Shown one piece after another: positions 9,862 through 21,326 of a DNA stretch of 64,000 nucleotides. Where the stretch lies: NCBI GenBank assembly GCA_963854735.1, contig OY978101.1, positions 806,001 through 870,000 of the forward strand, given 5' to 3'. Source of the DNA: Marvania coccoides (taxonomy: Eukaryota > Chlorophyta > Trebouxiophyceae > Chlorellales > Chlorellaceae). Made by a program: the position numbers and the translations under genes. The notes beneath the pieces were generated by a model. The model saw nothing but the letters and a program-made list of their open reading frames with translations. It was not told where the DNA came from and ran no database searches. The first letter of the stretch is position 1, and every line of letters starts with the position of its first letter.

Positions 9862-12446
9862 TTAGTTTTTCCGCCGCAGCGACAACAGACACAGCTCCTC
9901 CTGGTCTCTCCGTATTTTGTTGATATCGCCGTACATGTCTGCGTCTCTGGGCGACAGCTCTGCCCTCAGCTCTGCCAGCTCCGCTCTGCAACAACGGGAG
10001 AAAGGATGCGGGAAAAGTAATTTGTGAGAAAGAGGGAAAATAACCTACGGTAGATTACAACAATGTTTCTTATTTGAAATCCACGAATTCACGCATTCTT
10101 CCCTTTAGCATCTTCTTACCTGGTGGCCATGAGCTGCTGCACCAGCATCTTCGGCGTGAGTCCCTCTGCCGCCAACGCCCGCGCTTCCTCGCACTCGGGC
10201 TGCCGCAGCACCGCTAGCTGCGCGTCGCGCTCTTGCACCGCCCTCTCCAGCTCCGCCACCTGCGCATTCATGATCTCCTCACGCGCTGTATTGCTTTCCA
10301 CAGCCCGGCGCTTCGCCTCTCGCAGCTGCCCCCGCAGCGCGCTCACCAGCACTTGAGCGTCGGCAGCCTCTTTCTGCACCTCGGTCAGCCGCCCCCGCAT
10401 CGCCTCCGCCTCCGCCAGCTTGGCTTCGAGCTGTTTTGCGCGAGCAGCGGCCTGCTTGGCCTTCTCCACGGCCTGCATGAACTTGGCGCTGCTGACCCCG
10501 CTCTCCAGCCCTTTGCGCGTCTTTTCTAGCGCAGCACGCAGCAGTGCGACCGTGTCCAGCAGCTCCTGCTCCCGTTCGTTGGGCGCCCGCTTTCCGCGCT
10601 GCGCCCGCTGCGCCGCCCCTGCGCCACGCTGTTGGACGCCGCGCAGAGGGTCGGACTGCCCCAGTTCCACCAGCCACGCGTCCAGCCGCTGCTCTGCCCG
10701 TGCTGCGCGTGCTGTGGCCAGATCTCTTTCCAGCTCTAGATCCAAGATTCGCAGATCTGTCTTGATGGCAGACGCGGGTGGCTGAGTGCCACCTGGCGGC
10801 TGGAAACCAGGCATTCCTGCTCCGCCTTCAATGCACCGCGCCGGGTCGTAGGGCTGCAGTGCCGCCGCGGGTCCAGGAGACGCCGAAGGCGAGCGTGCGA
10901 ACAAAGCTGAGCTGCTAGCAGCTGCTGCAGCGGCGGCGCTTTCACGGTGGCGCTGAGCGGCGTTTGCGGCCGCCAGTTGACGCTGCAGCGTGTCCCGCTG
11001 CTGTACCGCTGCGTGCAGCTCTCGCAGGGTGGATTGAAGGGCAGAGGCGGGAACGGTGCCGTCTGCCGCCTTGGCCTCCGCCTGCTGCAGTTTAGCCTGC
11101 AGCTTCTTGTTGGCGCTCTGGCTCTGCGCCAGCTCCTCCTGCAGTCGGAAGATGCGTTCCTCCAAGCGGGCATGGTTGGCTGCCGCAGCGGCTGCAGCCT
11201 CCCCCTGCTCCCTGGTTTTGGCCTGCAGCAGCTCGATCTTGCGCCGCAGCTTCTTTCCTTCGTGCCATTGGTCCACGCGACCGCTGGTTTGCGGTTGAAG
11301 TTGCGCGGAAGGTGGCCAGGAGGCGTCGGGTGCCGGGGTCACCGGCAGGCGCACCACGCTGCAGCTCAGCTCCGGTTCAAGGCGAGGCGACAGCTGAATG
11401 AAGGCACCGTGGCTGCTGGTCAGATTGCGCGCGCTTTGGGCTGCGGCGGCCGCTGCCACCTCCTTCAGTTTGGCGTTTTGAGTCTCCAGCACTCGCACGC
11501 GCTTCTCCAGCCTCAGCGACTCCTGTATGGCCGCCGCAGCGGGCCCGGCCGCAACTTTGGAGTCGTGCTGTGCCTGCGCCACCAGCAGCCTGAACTGCTC
11601 CGCCTGCCCTCTCGCTTCTTGCATTTCAGCCTGCGCCTGACGCAGCAGCCCCTGCAGCTCCGCGTTGCGGCTCTGCAGCTCCGCCGCCTGCGCCATGACC
11701 GCCCTGGGCACCGCAGATTCCATCATTTGCGCCTCCAGACTGTGCACCACCCCGTGCAGCCGCACAATCTCGCGCCCCCGCGCCTCCACCTGCCGCCGCA
11801 GCTGCTGCACCTGCAGCTGCCAATGCGCTGCGCTGAGCTCGGAGGGGGAGGCTTCAGCGCTGCCATGGGCGTGCTCCTCTGACAAGGGAGGGGCCGCTCT
11901 GCCGTGGGGCTGATGCGCCTCTTCAGGTTGAGACACAGTGCTGCGTCCAGAAGAAGAAGGGAAGTCTTCGAGGTGGGAAGGGTCGAGCTCCTCGTAGATC
12001 GAGTCTTTGGATTCCATTGGGTAGAACTCAGGTGGTGGGGGTGGGGGTGCGGCAACTTGGACGGGGTACGAATAAACAGCAACAGCTGCGGCAGCAGCAG
12101 CGGCAGCATTTTCTGCTTGCTGCCGCTCGTTCTCTTCCCTCAGTCGTCCAAAGTCGCGCTGAATCTCTGCCAACTGCGCCAGCAGCGCTGAGAAGCGCGC
12201 GCGGGCGTCCTCAGTTGCTGTCTCGCCAGCGAGGAGGCTGGCGAGGAGCGCAGGGCTGGCAGACGCAGGCAGCAAGGCGCTGGGGTCTTCCTCATCGAAG
12301 GTGAGGACCCCCTCGGGCTCTCTGCCTTCTAGAAATGCGGTGACGGTCTCCAGTTGGATATGTAATTGGTGCAGCCCGCGGAGCTGCTTGCCGAGCTCTT
12401 GCTTAGAGGCAGCGAGGGATGGTGGGGGCCCAGGCGACGCAGCCAT
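9862..12446 (-). CDS. long coiled-coil protein, possible CEP290-like C terminus
   Basis: Exons 12446-10120 and 9985-9862 give 816 residues; the splice completes an Arg codon. Most of the protein is heptad-rich Glu/Gln/Ala/Leu/Arg sequence predicted to form long coiled coils, interrupted by low-complexity Ala/Ser/Pro linkers. No catalytic domain is seen. The last ~45 residues (AELAELRAELSPRDADMYGD, then INKIRRDQEE) resemble the end of the ciliary transition-zone protein CEP290, but that protein is about three times longer, so this is only a suggestion. It could equally be another centrosomal or scaffold protein. It is divergent from the isomerase gene. Confidence 0.7.
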
Positions 12447-12864
12447 CCCCAAAATAATATTTTATTGGTGACTTCAAGCTAAGAGAGATTTTAGTTTGAC
12501 TCTAAATTGTTTAAGGTGTGTGGGCTTGCTGTTTGAATTTTCAAAAATCCTTTTCGTTTGCCAAAGCAGTGGGGAACTGTGCCTAGATTTTAGTGGCAAG
12601 TTATAGCGTGGCTCTGTAAGCATCCACAGAGTGTATTCAGGCCCTGTGCTCCAACCGAAAATTGAAAAATATTTAGACTTGACTTTTGGTCAAAATTTTA
12701 TGCTGGGCCTGCTGCCAGGTCATGTCGGCATTTTCAGCAGAATAGGCTAAATTATTTGATTAAAGTAAATTTCGGGTTTAGCGCATTTGAGAGAGGTCGC
12801 CGAGCTGCTGAACTCCTGTTTTGCCGCGGATAAATTTCCAAACTGTTAGATTAATAAACTTAAA
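12447..12864. promoter_or_regulatory. divergent intergenic region, presumed bidirectional promoter
   Basis: 418 bp, AT-rich, between the start codons of the coiled-coil gene (minus) and the isomerase gene (plus). No motif was resolved. Confidence 0.35.
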
Positions 12865-14071
12865 ATGGCAGCGTGCAAGCGGCCTGCGCCGTCATCAACC
12901 CCCGACATAAACATCGAAATCAAGGGCGCCTATGCCGTGGTGTCACTGACGCGCGAGCCCGTCAACACCATGAATTTGGCGATGTGGCAGCAGCTGGCGG
13001 CGGCGCTGGACTCTCTGGAAGCAGACCCCAAAGTGCGGGGCGTCATCTTTCAGTCTGGACTGCAGCGTGACGTGTTCACGGCGGGAAACGACATTCTAGA
13101 GCTGTACGCGCCCAGCACCTCCAAGGAACGCTACCAGTGAGAACACAAAACAGTGGCAAATTTTCTAGCTTTTTATTCGTTTTCAGGCCCTTTTTGCTGC
13201 AATTTCACTCTGAAACTTTTCTTTCAAATTTAAGGCTGTCATTTACCTATATATATCTGGTTTTGTGCAGTACATTTTGGGTGACAAGCAATACTTTCCT
13301 CTCCTGTCTATACACCTCTCGTCTGGTCACAGTGGCAGCCATCCGCGGGGCCTGCCCCGCGGGAGGGTGCTGCCTGGCGCTGTGCTGCGACTACCGCGTG
13401 ATGACGGAGACGGGCAGCATCGGCCTCAATGAAGTGGTGAGCATAGGAACGAACAGATTGAGGGCAAAACTAAAACTCGTTTAAGTTGTCATTATTGTGG
13501 GGTTTTAATTTAGGAGCTGATGCCTAATTTTTATATATTGTGTGTTTCTTTGCAGGCTCTGGGCATTTCTGTGCCTAAATTTTGGGGGCAGCTGATGCAG
13601 CGCACCGTGGGGACAGGCCCCGCTGAAAAGCTGCTGCAGTTCGCGGTGATGGCCACGCCTGAGGAGGCCAAAGAGATGGGACTGGTGGACGACGTCGTGG
13701 CACGCCAGAAACTGCAGGCGACCGCGGAAGCCACGCTGCAGGAGCTGCTGAAACTGCCTGACGGCGGAAGAGCGGTGAGACCTCTCCACAGTTTTCCCAA
13801 TTTTGCACATTTACTTAGTAGAATTTAGCTTTTTATCAATCTGATATTGTTCCTGAATAGATGATGCTCAATTCAATGTTTATTTTGACATTCTTAGGAG
13901 ACGAAACGGCTGCTGAGGGGCGAGCTAGCAGAGCAGTGGCGGGCCTACTTGGATGGCGAGGCGGAGCACGCGTGGGGGCTGCTGAGCTCGCCAGCCACCG
14001 TGGCCAGGCTGAAGGGGGTGATGGAAAGGCTGTCAGGAAAGAAAGGCCAGCAGGGGAGGAGCAAAATGTAA
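12865..14071 (+). CDS. delta3,delta2-enoyl-CoA isomerase (crotonase family), likely peroxisomal
   Basis: Exons 12865-13136, 13271-13436, 13556-13774 and 13898-14071 give 276 residues in frame. It has the crotonase fold: VNTMNLAMW near the N terminus, the oxyanion-hole segment FTAGNDILELY, IRGACPAGGCCLALCCDYR, and GLNEVALGI, where Glu sits at the position of the catalytic acid of ECI1-type isomerases. Overall order and length match mitochondrial/peroxisomal ECI. The enzyme shifts cis/trans-3 double bonds so unsaturated acyl-CoAs can enter beta-oxidation. There is no obvious mitochondrial leader, and the C terminus is Ser-Lys-Met, an accepted variant of the PTS1 peroxisomal signal in plants. 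The second exon starts in the middle of the tryptophan-containing helix FWVTSNTFL. Confidence 0.87.
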
Positions 14072-14107
14072 AGAGAGGACTCGACAGAAAAGGCAATGGC
14101 GGAAAAA

Positions 14108-14135
14108 GAATATATATATATATATATATATATAG
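14108..14135. repeat. (AT)n microsatellite
   Basis: About 14 TA units in the 3' flank of the isomerase gene. Confidence 0.9.
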
Positions 14136-14411
14136 AAAGTAGGTCACAGTGGTAAACGATGGAAGTAAGGTGGCATTGTGTTTGCGGTTAGAAAAGTGCT
14201 GCAGTGGTAGGGCAAATGGGAGGGTGGTGGGAGAGAGCTTCCTCTCGTAAGAAAACACTGTAAAAACAACCCTCACCGCATGGCATCAGCATCCCGGCAT
14301 CGACCTCAACGGGAGCACCAACCAGTGAGGCAAAAGAAAGCATCTGCCGAAGGAGAAAACAACTTTGAGAACCGTTTTTTTTGTAAAAAAATAACCTTGG
14401 AAAAACTGAAA

Positions 14412-15113
14412 ATGGATAACTGGGGCTTCAAGTTTGAGCACGCCAAGAGCGGCAGGGCTCAGTGCAGATCTGGAGGTGAGAATTAATCAATTTATTGTGT
14501 TGAAGAGCCAAGACTGGCTCGCCCTCCCTGCTGCTAAATTGAGCATATCCCCAATTGCAGCCATGCGGTGTCCTGGAGCAATAAACAAGGGCGAGGTTAG
14601 GTCAGTTGTATAATTTCCTGTTCCGAAACGGTGGCAGAGGAGCATCAGGTTGAAGTTATAATATTTCTCCAGGTTCTGCGAGGGCATCATGGGCTGGGAT
14701 TTTACCCCAGACTACAAGTTCTGGCACGTTGACTGCGTGAGGAAGTCGATGTGCATCAAGGCGCTGGACAATTGCAACAACGACATCACGACCCTCTCGG
14801 TAAGAAAATATATTTTCTTGCTAGTTGTATGCTTCCAAAACACCGAAAATCTGAACTTTTATTATACACGTTTCCTCAGGGATTCGCGGGGTTGGAGGAA
14901 GGCGAGCAAGACCACATCAAGCAAGTGGTGGCCTCAAAAACCGCCGCCAAACCCCCAAAGCAACCAAAGCAGGGCACCAAGCGCAAGACGCCTGCCACCC
15001 CTGCTGAGCGCGAGGACAAAGAAGCTCCAGCTAGCAGCGGCCCTGCGGCTGAGAGCGCGACTCCGCTCGCTCAGAGCGGGGAGAACTTCTTGAAGGCAGA
15101 GAGAACGGAGTGA
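14412..15113 (+). CDS. small PARP-type zinc finger protein
   Basis: Exons 14412-14475, 14561-14600, 14673-14799 and 14880-15113 give 154 residues. The domain starts WGFKFEHAKSGRAQC and continues with a second Cys, GAINKGEVR, FTPDYKFWHVDCV: the C...C...H-x2-C DNA-nick-binding finger of PARP1, DNA ligase III and plant ZDP. Here the first two cysteines are six residues apart instead of the usual two, with the insertion exactly at the first intron. The tail is Lys/Pro/Ala-rich, with a possible nuclear signal KRKTPATP. No catalytic domain follows. It is a convergent partner of the minus-strand paralogue at 15383-16629. The role is presumably DNA-break or chromatin binding. Confidence 0.72.
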
Positions 15114-15382
15114 AAAGGGATGGGGTGAATTAATCAGGTGTAGCGAAGCAATGCGGCCTTAAAAATGAAATAAATAGAGCAATGGCCCAACCATGCAATA
15201 CTGTCTTCAGTCCATAATCGGTTTCGTTAAACTGCCTCGTTTTATTTTAATTCAAAGAGTGGTCTACAAGGAGTTCTCCTTGGGCGCGTCGCCGATGACG
15301 GCGGCGGAAAGGAGCGGTTCATGCTGGTTGTCGATCAACATGAAGGTGGAGGGTGTCCCCGGAATCTGGGTGGGAGTGTCCT

Positions 15383-16629
15383 TTAAGCCGGCGGAGATGA
15401 TGCGCTGCTCGTGCCCTCCATCACCAGCAGAGCTGGGAAGGAGTCCACCCCTGCGGGCCAGGCGCGGACAAGCTGAACACTGCCCAAGGCCATCCCGGCT
15501 TCGATGTCAGGGGTGGCGGCTTTCTTCCCCAGTTTAGGTTTGTGCTTAGCTGGAGGGGAAGCTAAAAAAATAGCACACACACAAACACTTCAAATGTGCA
15601 CTTGAGTTATGATTACAGGAAATTGCACGCATACCGAAAAGTCGTTGTCTTTAAATTTCGCAGGCAGTAAAATGTCAAAGTCTCGTCAAAATGGTTCAGA
15701 ATGGTAATACGACAAAGGATCAGTCGAAGGCATTATTTACCAGTCGTATTCTGAATGTCCTCCTTTCTACTCTACAGCGGTGGCCTTTTGAGTCCGCTTC
15801 GCCATTCTCCCCCCCCTGCTCGCTTTTTTCTTCAGCTGCAGCTCCTCCTCCTCCTCTTCCTCAGCTGCGGCACCCCCGCCCTCTCCCTCTTCCTCCTCCT
15901 CCTCTTCTACCTCAGCGCGCTTGCGGCCCTTGCCTTTGCCCTTGGCAGCAGGTTTCTTCGCCGCTGCTTTCTTCTTTTTATGTTTTTCTTCCACCTCTTC
16001 TTCCTCAGCCGCCTCCTCCTCCCCCTTGGCGAGCGTTCCAGGCGGCACCTTTCCCTCCATCACTGCCTCGACGGTGTTCTTAACGAGCTCTTGGTCAGCC
16101 TCGCTCAAGTCGGCGTAGCCCTTTGAAAAGGAAAAGAAAAGAACGAAAAAAAAGCATGCTTATTACAAAGTAAAAATGAAAGGTGTCAACCTCAATCGAA
16201 GTAAAAAATTTTAAAATTGTGCATGTTAATTACCATGCATTAATTAGAAAGCTTTTGGGAGAAAACTTGCCTCGATGGCGGTGACGTCGTCTCCGCTTTC
16301 CTCCAGCGCCTTGGTCCACGCCGACTGGGGGGCGCAGCTCAGGTGGCGCCAAGTGGTCATCTTCCGCTCCCCTGACTCGAAAGTGTCGCCCAGCCTGCAA
16401 TAAAAAACAAAGAAAATACGCACGGCGGAATTTTATAAGTCCCTGAAGGTCTCTCAGGGAGGCAGAACATACCTCACAGCACCCTTGTCGATCTTTTCCT
16501 TGCATTCGGCGACTGCATGCACACCAAAAGAGAGTGAAACCCGTTGCTTGCAACAAAAATTGAGGTGAAGGCCTCACCCTTGCAAGTGCTTCGGCCAGAC
16601 TTGGCGTACTCCAAGTGGAATCGGCCCAT
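15383..16629 (-). CDS. PARP-type zinc finger protein, paralogue in opposite orientation
   Basis: Exons 16629-16578, 16512-16473, 16394-16271 and 16120-about 15767 are well supported. They encode a finger (YAKSGRSTC, ECKEKIDKGAVRLG, TTWRHLSCA) followed by GYADLSEADQELVKNTVEAV and a Lys/Glu-rich tail. The intron after TAIE begins with GC (16270-16269). The frame of the fourth exon closes with TAG at 15767. However, 15561-15383 reads SPPAKHKPKLGKKAATPDI and on to FPALLVMEG, which looks like a further exon whose donor I could not place. That exon's coding-like sequence then continues one base out of frame to 15264. The 3' structure is therefore uncertain: an unseen small exon, an alternative transcript, or a damaged end. 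Confidence 0.6.
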
Positions 16630-17389
16630 GTTGAAAAACAGATATACAAACTACTATATCGAACAAGGCCGAAACTGCAAGCCTCGAGCTCGCAGCAATT
16701 TAGCCAAGTCCAAGACGTTTTTTCTTCATTTCGGCATTTATTTCTCATTATTTGCAATTAACGAGAGCCGCAGACCGATTGTGTGGACCCTAGAGACTGC
16801 AAATAAAAAATCATAGGAGCTCCCTCTTGCAGCAGAAGCCGCTGGGCAGCGCCGCTGCCGTTTCCGCCCCTGCCTCTGCCAGCATTCCTGCCTCTGAGGA
16901 TTATTGCGGCGTTTCGTCAACAATCAGGACGGCGTTAAGCGCGCGATCTTGACTTGGTGCCCCCCTAAAAACTGAATTTGGAAGGATTTATATGGCTGCT
17001 AGCGGCGGTCTTCCGATGCAATGCAAAAAAGCTGCTCAACTCCTTCTTTCTAGGGAGAGAGCTCATGGCTGCCGTGTAACCTACACGAGGGTCTCTGCAG
17101 AATCTAGAAATGGGAGAAAGCTCGTTGTTGATGCTGAAGCCAGAGACTTTAACTTTAAACGAGAGCAGTACTGCTAACTAGTTGAGCTGTTGCGACATGT
17201 CAACCGGAAAAAAAAATTCACAGGCGTAAATTAAATTATTATTTAAATACTGCATAATATATAATATATCTGGATCGTTTGCGCTTTCAATCCTCCCTCA
17301 TATTGAATTTTTCGTCCGACGGTTACGCGGTCATCAACGAATCGAATTTTCACAACGCTCACAGCTGCCGGGAAACACTGCGCGTCAAA
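16630..17389. other. intergenic, no gene seen
   Basis: About 760 bp holding the presumed upstream region of the minus-strand zinc-finger gene and the 5' region of the coiled-coil gene. Short open frames lack coding character. Confidence 0.45.
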
Positions 17390-18691
17390 ATGACCATTGA
17401 ATCCGATGCTTGCGGCCAGCTGCGCTCATTGAGCCGCGAGGTGGCCACGCTGACCGCGGCCCTTCAGCGGGAGAAACAGCGCCGCTCCGCCATCGCAGCG
17501 CACGCTAAGGACCAGGAAGCGCTCGCTGCGGAAGCTGTGAAGAAGCTGCGGGCGGTGCAGTACGCCAACAAGCGGCTGGAGGAGGAAGTGGCCAAGCTGA
17601 AAGAGGCTCAAGAGGTTGCCCCGCCTGCTACCGCCTGCCCCGGCCTCAAAGACCAGCAACGCCAGCAGGCGGAGGAGGACCTGTTCAAAGAGCGGCTGAA
17701 GCAAGAGATCTTGAGCCTCCGGGGCGATCTGTCGCGGGCGCAGGCGCGGGGCCATGCGCTGGAGCAGGCAGCAGCAGCGGCAGAGCGCCAGCAGCATGAA
17801 AGCAGCACGCGAGAGAGCAGCGGCGTGGACGCGGCGCTGGCGGAGCTGCAGGCCATCGTGCCGCAGTACAAAGCGGCCATTTCAGCGCAGCAGAGCCGCG
17901 TGGCGGTGCTGGGGAAGCAGCTGGAGGCTGCTGACGCTGCAAAGGTCGATGCGGTGAAGGAAGCGGTGCGCTGGCGAGAAACGGCGCAGCGCTTCGAGTC
18001 CAGCTTCGCAGCCGCCGCCGCCAGGGTGCACTCCCAGGAGGCCGCGGCTTTGGAGGCCGCCGCTGCCGCTCGCAACAGAGTCAGCGAGCTTGAAGGCGAA
18101 GCGGCGGCGTGGCGACGGCGGTGCGAAACGGTCGAGGAGGAGCGCGACGCGGCGGTGGACGCTGCGCAGCGCGCGCAGCACGATGTAACCGCGCAAACTA
18201 AGCTGGTGGCCACCCAGAGCAACACCATTGCGAGGCTGGAGGGCACCGTGCGGGAGCAGCAAGAGGACATCATGGCCGCTCTTGACTTGGTGTGTTCCAG
18301 CCACCCTACGCGGCCGCAACAGCAGCACCTGCCGGACAGCGCAGCTGCTGCGCCCGGTTTCTCATCGAACTCTGCCTTTGGCGAGAAGCTGGGAGGGGCG
18401 GGAGCAGGCGGGGTGGAGAGGGAGAAGGAGTGGACCATTCCTGCTGCGGGAGCGGCGACGGCAGTGGGAAAAGCTGTCGATGAATTGTTGGACCCGCTGG
18501 AGGCCTGGCTCAGCGAAAGCCCCGCCAAAGGTGAAGCTGCAGCTGGGGGAGTGAAAGAAGCCGCAGAGGAGCATCTGGCGGCGGCGAAGCGAGCAGCAGC
18601 GGCGGTGGCGGCGAAGAATCGCGGGCGGGAGATGGCGGCGCTGGCGGCGGACATCGTGGCGCTGAAAGACGCGCTCAAAGCCGTTTTGTGA
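17390..18691 (+). CDS. Ala/Glu-rich coiled-coil protein, function unknown
   Basis: Single exon, 433 residues. Heptad patterns run almost throughout (SREVATLTAALQREKQ, NKRLEEEVAKLKEAQ, SELEGEAAAWRRRCETVEE). A short Gly/Pro linker at about residues 300-345 is followed by an Ala-rich helical C terminus. No enzymatic motif, signal peptide or membrane segment is visible. The frame is open for another 37 residues upstream without an ATG, so 17390 is taken as the start. It could be a cytoskeletal, basal-body or Golgi scaffold; the sequence does not say which. Confidence 0.68.
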   Translation: MTIESDACGQLRSLSREVATLTAALQREKQRRSAIAAHAKDQEALAAEAVKKLRAVQYANKRLEEEVAKLKEAQEVAPPATACPGLKDQQRQQAEEDLFKERLKQEILSLRGDLSRAQARGHALEQAAAAAERQQHESSTRESSGVDAALAELQAIVPQYKAAISAQQSRVAVLGKQLEAADAAKVDAVKEAVRWRETAQRFESSFAAAAARVHSQEAAALEAAAAARNRVSELEGEAAAWRRRCETVEEERDAAVDAAQRAQHDVTAQTKLVATQSNTIARLEGTVREQQEDIMAALDLVCSSHPTRPQQQHLPDSAAAAPGFSSNSAFGEKLGGAGAGGVEREKEWTIPAAGAATAVGKAVDELLDPLEAWLSESPAKGEAAAGGVKEAAEEHLAAAKRAAAAVAAKNRGREMAALAADIVALKDALKAVL

Positions 18692-18870
18692 AGCTGTTTT
18701 TACATTTATTATACAACCGCGACTATTTGTACGTATCAACCTACGTTTCTCTGTTTAAAGTATAGTAAATAACATTTGATTTGATTTGATGATCACAACA
18801 AATCAACACAGCACATGGCCAACACGTCCCTAATTTTTTCCACGAATTTTATTTTGTTCCTCCTAATAAG

Positions 18871-20434
18871 CTAGCGCTCTCCTTTCCCCGCGGCCGCCAT
18901 GGCCCGCAGCTTGCCCTCGTACCGCCTGTCCCACGCCCCTGGCAGCAGCGATGCAGCCATCATCACAGGGCTGATGTCGTGGTCCCGCTCCAGCACCCTC
19001 GGCGCCCAGAAAGCATGCAAAGCAGGCGCCCTTTGGGTGCGCCAGCTGTCGGACGCCGCAGGGTTGACCTGCACCCCCAGCGTGGTGCCGAGCTCACGGA
19101 AGGCCAGGCGGTAGCCGGGCGGCTCGCGGAAGTAACCCTGGGTCCAAAGGTTGTCGAGGCCAGCAGCAGAGCGGCGGGACACTTCGGAGGCCCAAGGCTG
19201 CGGCAGCGCCCAATGCGTCAGCCACAGGGCTTCCCCCAGGTCGAGAGGGTCGGAGCTGGAGTAGTGCTGCCACTTGGCATCGGCCATTGCCTGAAAAACA
19301 TAAAATGTGATGCAGATAACGCCTTGAATTTCAGGATTAAAAAAGGCAGTTTCAGCGGTTTGTAAGATTAGTACAGGTGTGGGTTCTATCGAGAGGACAG
19401 CTTGCCTGGAAGTCTGCTTCTTCTGCGACCAAGGTGGAGTCGGGGTCGGGGGACGCCTGGCGAACGACCCTGGAGATAGGGAATAAGGGATAAAGGTGAA
19501 ATTATACATAATTCAGTAGCATGTAAACCCCTCAAAATGCACGCCAATATTTAAAAGATGTTTTTTTAGGATAAATATCAACTAGCGCAAACAAAAAAAC
19601 GGATTACGCACTGTACAGTGACGAGGCCGTCAAACGGGTCCAGGTTACCCTCGCTGGGCACCGCAGGTCGCTGCAGGTCGATGGAAATCTTCCAGAACAT
19701 GCGAGGGGGGGCGCTGCCCGGCCTGCGGTGCACAAAGGCGGGGTGCACCGCCGCCAACAGCTCTGCCGCCCACTGGTTGTACTGGGGGTCGCCTCTGGCG
19801 ATGCTCATGCGGTTGAGGGCGTAAGCCCACTTGGTGAGGTAGTGGTAGTACTGGCCGTCGCCGTCCGGGTGACCTGAATGTACAACGCTTTTATTTTTTT
19901 TATTTTTTTAAACAGCGCTGGAAAACTTTAATAATAGCGAACCGAGGGCCTGGATTTTATCTTACGCCTACCTTCGCCGTGTACTTTCCCGATGCGGAGG
20001 CCGCCCAGGGTGGGGTGCTCCTCGGTGGCTGCGCCCAGGCGGGCATGCTGGCACTCCCCAGGCCGATGGCGCCCCAGCGTCGAGTGCACTGCCTTGATGA
20101 GGGCGTCGGCTGCATCCAGGTAGTGCCGCTGGCCCGTCTCGCAAGCGAGGCTGATGTAGTTCACCACGCCAAAGGCGTCAGTCCATAGGTATCGAGATTT
20201 ATCGGCAAAGGAAGCCGGCAGCCAGGTGGACGTGGTGTGTTTAGCGGGGTCGTAATTCCCATATACGTGCTCCATAAGCGCCCCTGCCGCGTCGACGCGG
20301 CCTTGCGGAGATGTGAGGTCCTTCAGGTGAAGGCTGAGAGCTGCAGCACTTATTTTCATAGCTCGGCCGATTTTGCTCGATTTGGGGGCAAGCGTGTGCG
20401 TAGCTGGGATTTTGGACAACTTCAAAGAATGCAT
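18871..20434 (-). CDS. six-hairpin glycosidase-like protein, uncharacterised
   Basis: Exons 20434-19972, 19873-19612, 19469-19406 and 19290-18871 give 402 residues. Repeated aromatic helical segments (RYLWTDAFGVVNYISLACET, GQYYHYLTKWAYALNRM, LGEALWLTHWALPQPW) are compatible with an alpha/alpha toroid like those of six-hairpin glycosidases, but I see no diagnostic catalytic pair. No signal peptide is evident; the N terminus (MHSLKLSKIPATHTLAPKSS) is basic and could target an organelle. A downstream Met at 20359 may be the conserved start. The third intron begins with GC (19405-19404). Function is unassigned. Confidence 0.65.
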
Positions 20435-20734
20435 TTGTATTTAATAAGGCAGTGGGGATCCTTTTGATAGCTTTTCGTGAAAGTTTGGGCGCGATGCTGG
20501 CGTGGCAGCTTTGTCTTCTTTCTTCTCCCAGCCCTGCCGCTCAACTTGAATGCAGTCCGCTCTGCAGTCTCTGCGCAGCTGGCGCTGGCCACAAGTTGAG
20601 TTTCCTGGAAATTAAGAGCCATTTTAGAAGAAAAGACCCCCCCCCCCCGCTTTGGACGGTAAAACTGACATAATAATATAGCCAGCAACTCGCTCCCCAG
20701 CCAGCCCACCCAAGGTTTCAAGATTTTTCAAGGT

Positions 20735-20965
20735 TTTACAAATGGTTTAACGTCCACTACCGTGGTCACTCCTAAAGGGACCCGGAAGCCGACGTGCCAC
20801 AAACCCCGCCACAGTAAGGCGGAGCCCCCTTCCCTCCGTCGGATCAACCTCAGTTCTAGGCTCCAGCCCCTGCCCCCGAGTCCCCGACGGCCCGACCGAC
20901 ACAAAACAGGTGCATGCAGGGCAAAATACAGGTGCAAAACAGGCACAGGTGCATGCAGAAATGTG
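20735..20965 (+). repeat. dispersed repeat family B
   Basis: About 230 bp related, in inverse orientation, to 60775-61060. Shared landmarks include a segment around GACGTGCCACAAACCCCGCC, a GGATCAACCTCAGTTCT-like segment and a Cys-codon-rich GCATGCA stretch. It has no coding capacity. It looks like an old, diverged transposon or SINE-like unit. Confidence 0.6.
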
Positions 20966-20984
20966 AAAAGCTGCGGAATGGGTC

Positions 20985-21205
20985 TGGGAATTTTTTCATA
21001 TGCCCAATAAGCACCGAGGATAATTAAGCTCAGTCTTATTTCTCAACAGAAATAAGATTTGAAAGAGTCCCCAAGGGGAGGACGCCTATAGTAGGTGCAC
21101 AGTTCCTACACATAAGGTTTCCCTCGTCCAGTCACTTAAACTTATCGAGTGTACCACAATCAAAGACCGATTCCAATTCTTCTAGATTGTGGCTAAATGT
21201 ATGAA
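20985..21205 (+). repeat. dispersed repeat family A, diverged copy
   Basis: Related to 50810-51130, 54560-54745 and, inverted, 55855-56150. The family carries CACCGAGGATA, GGGGAGGACGCC followed by TATAGTAG, then TCGTCCAGTCACTT and GTGTACCACAATC. This copy is clearly more diverged than the others. No open frame is shared, so it is likely a non-autonomous element. Confidence 0.7.
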
Positions 21206-21326
21206 GGGGAATTTTTTCATATTGGGGAATGTATGTAAAGCTGAAAACTATTCTTGGCGCAATTTATCATCTCTCAAAAGCGAATTTAAGTATTAAAGAA
21301 TCTCTAGCCAATCAGCAAAACTAAAG

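Noticed and set aside
10947..11882. 311-codon plus-strand frame inside the coiled-coil gene
   Set aside because: Antisense shadow of a compositionally biased Ala/Glu/Gln coding region; His/Leu/Arg-rich without motifs.
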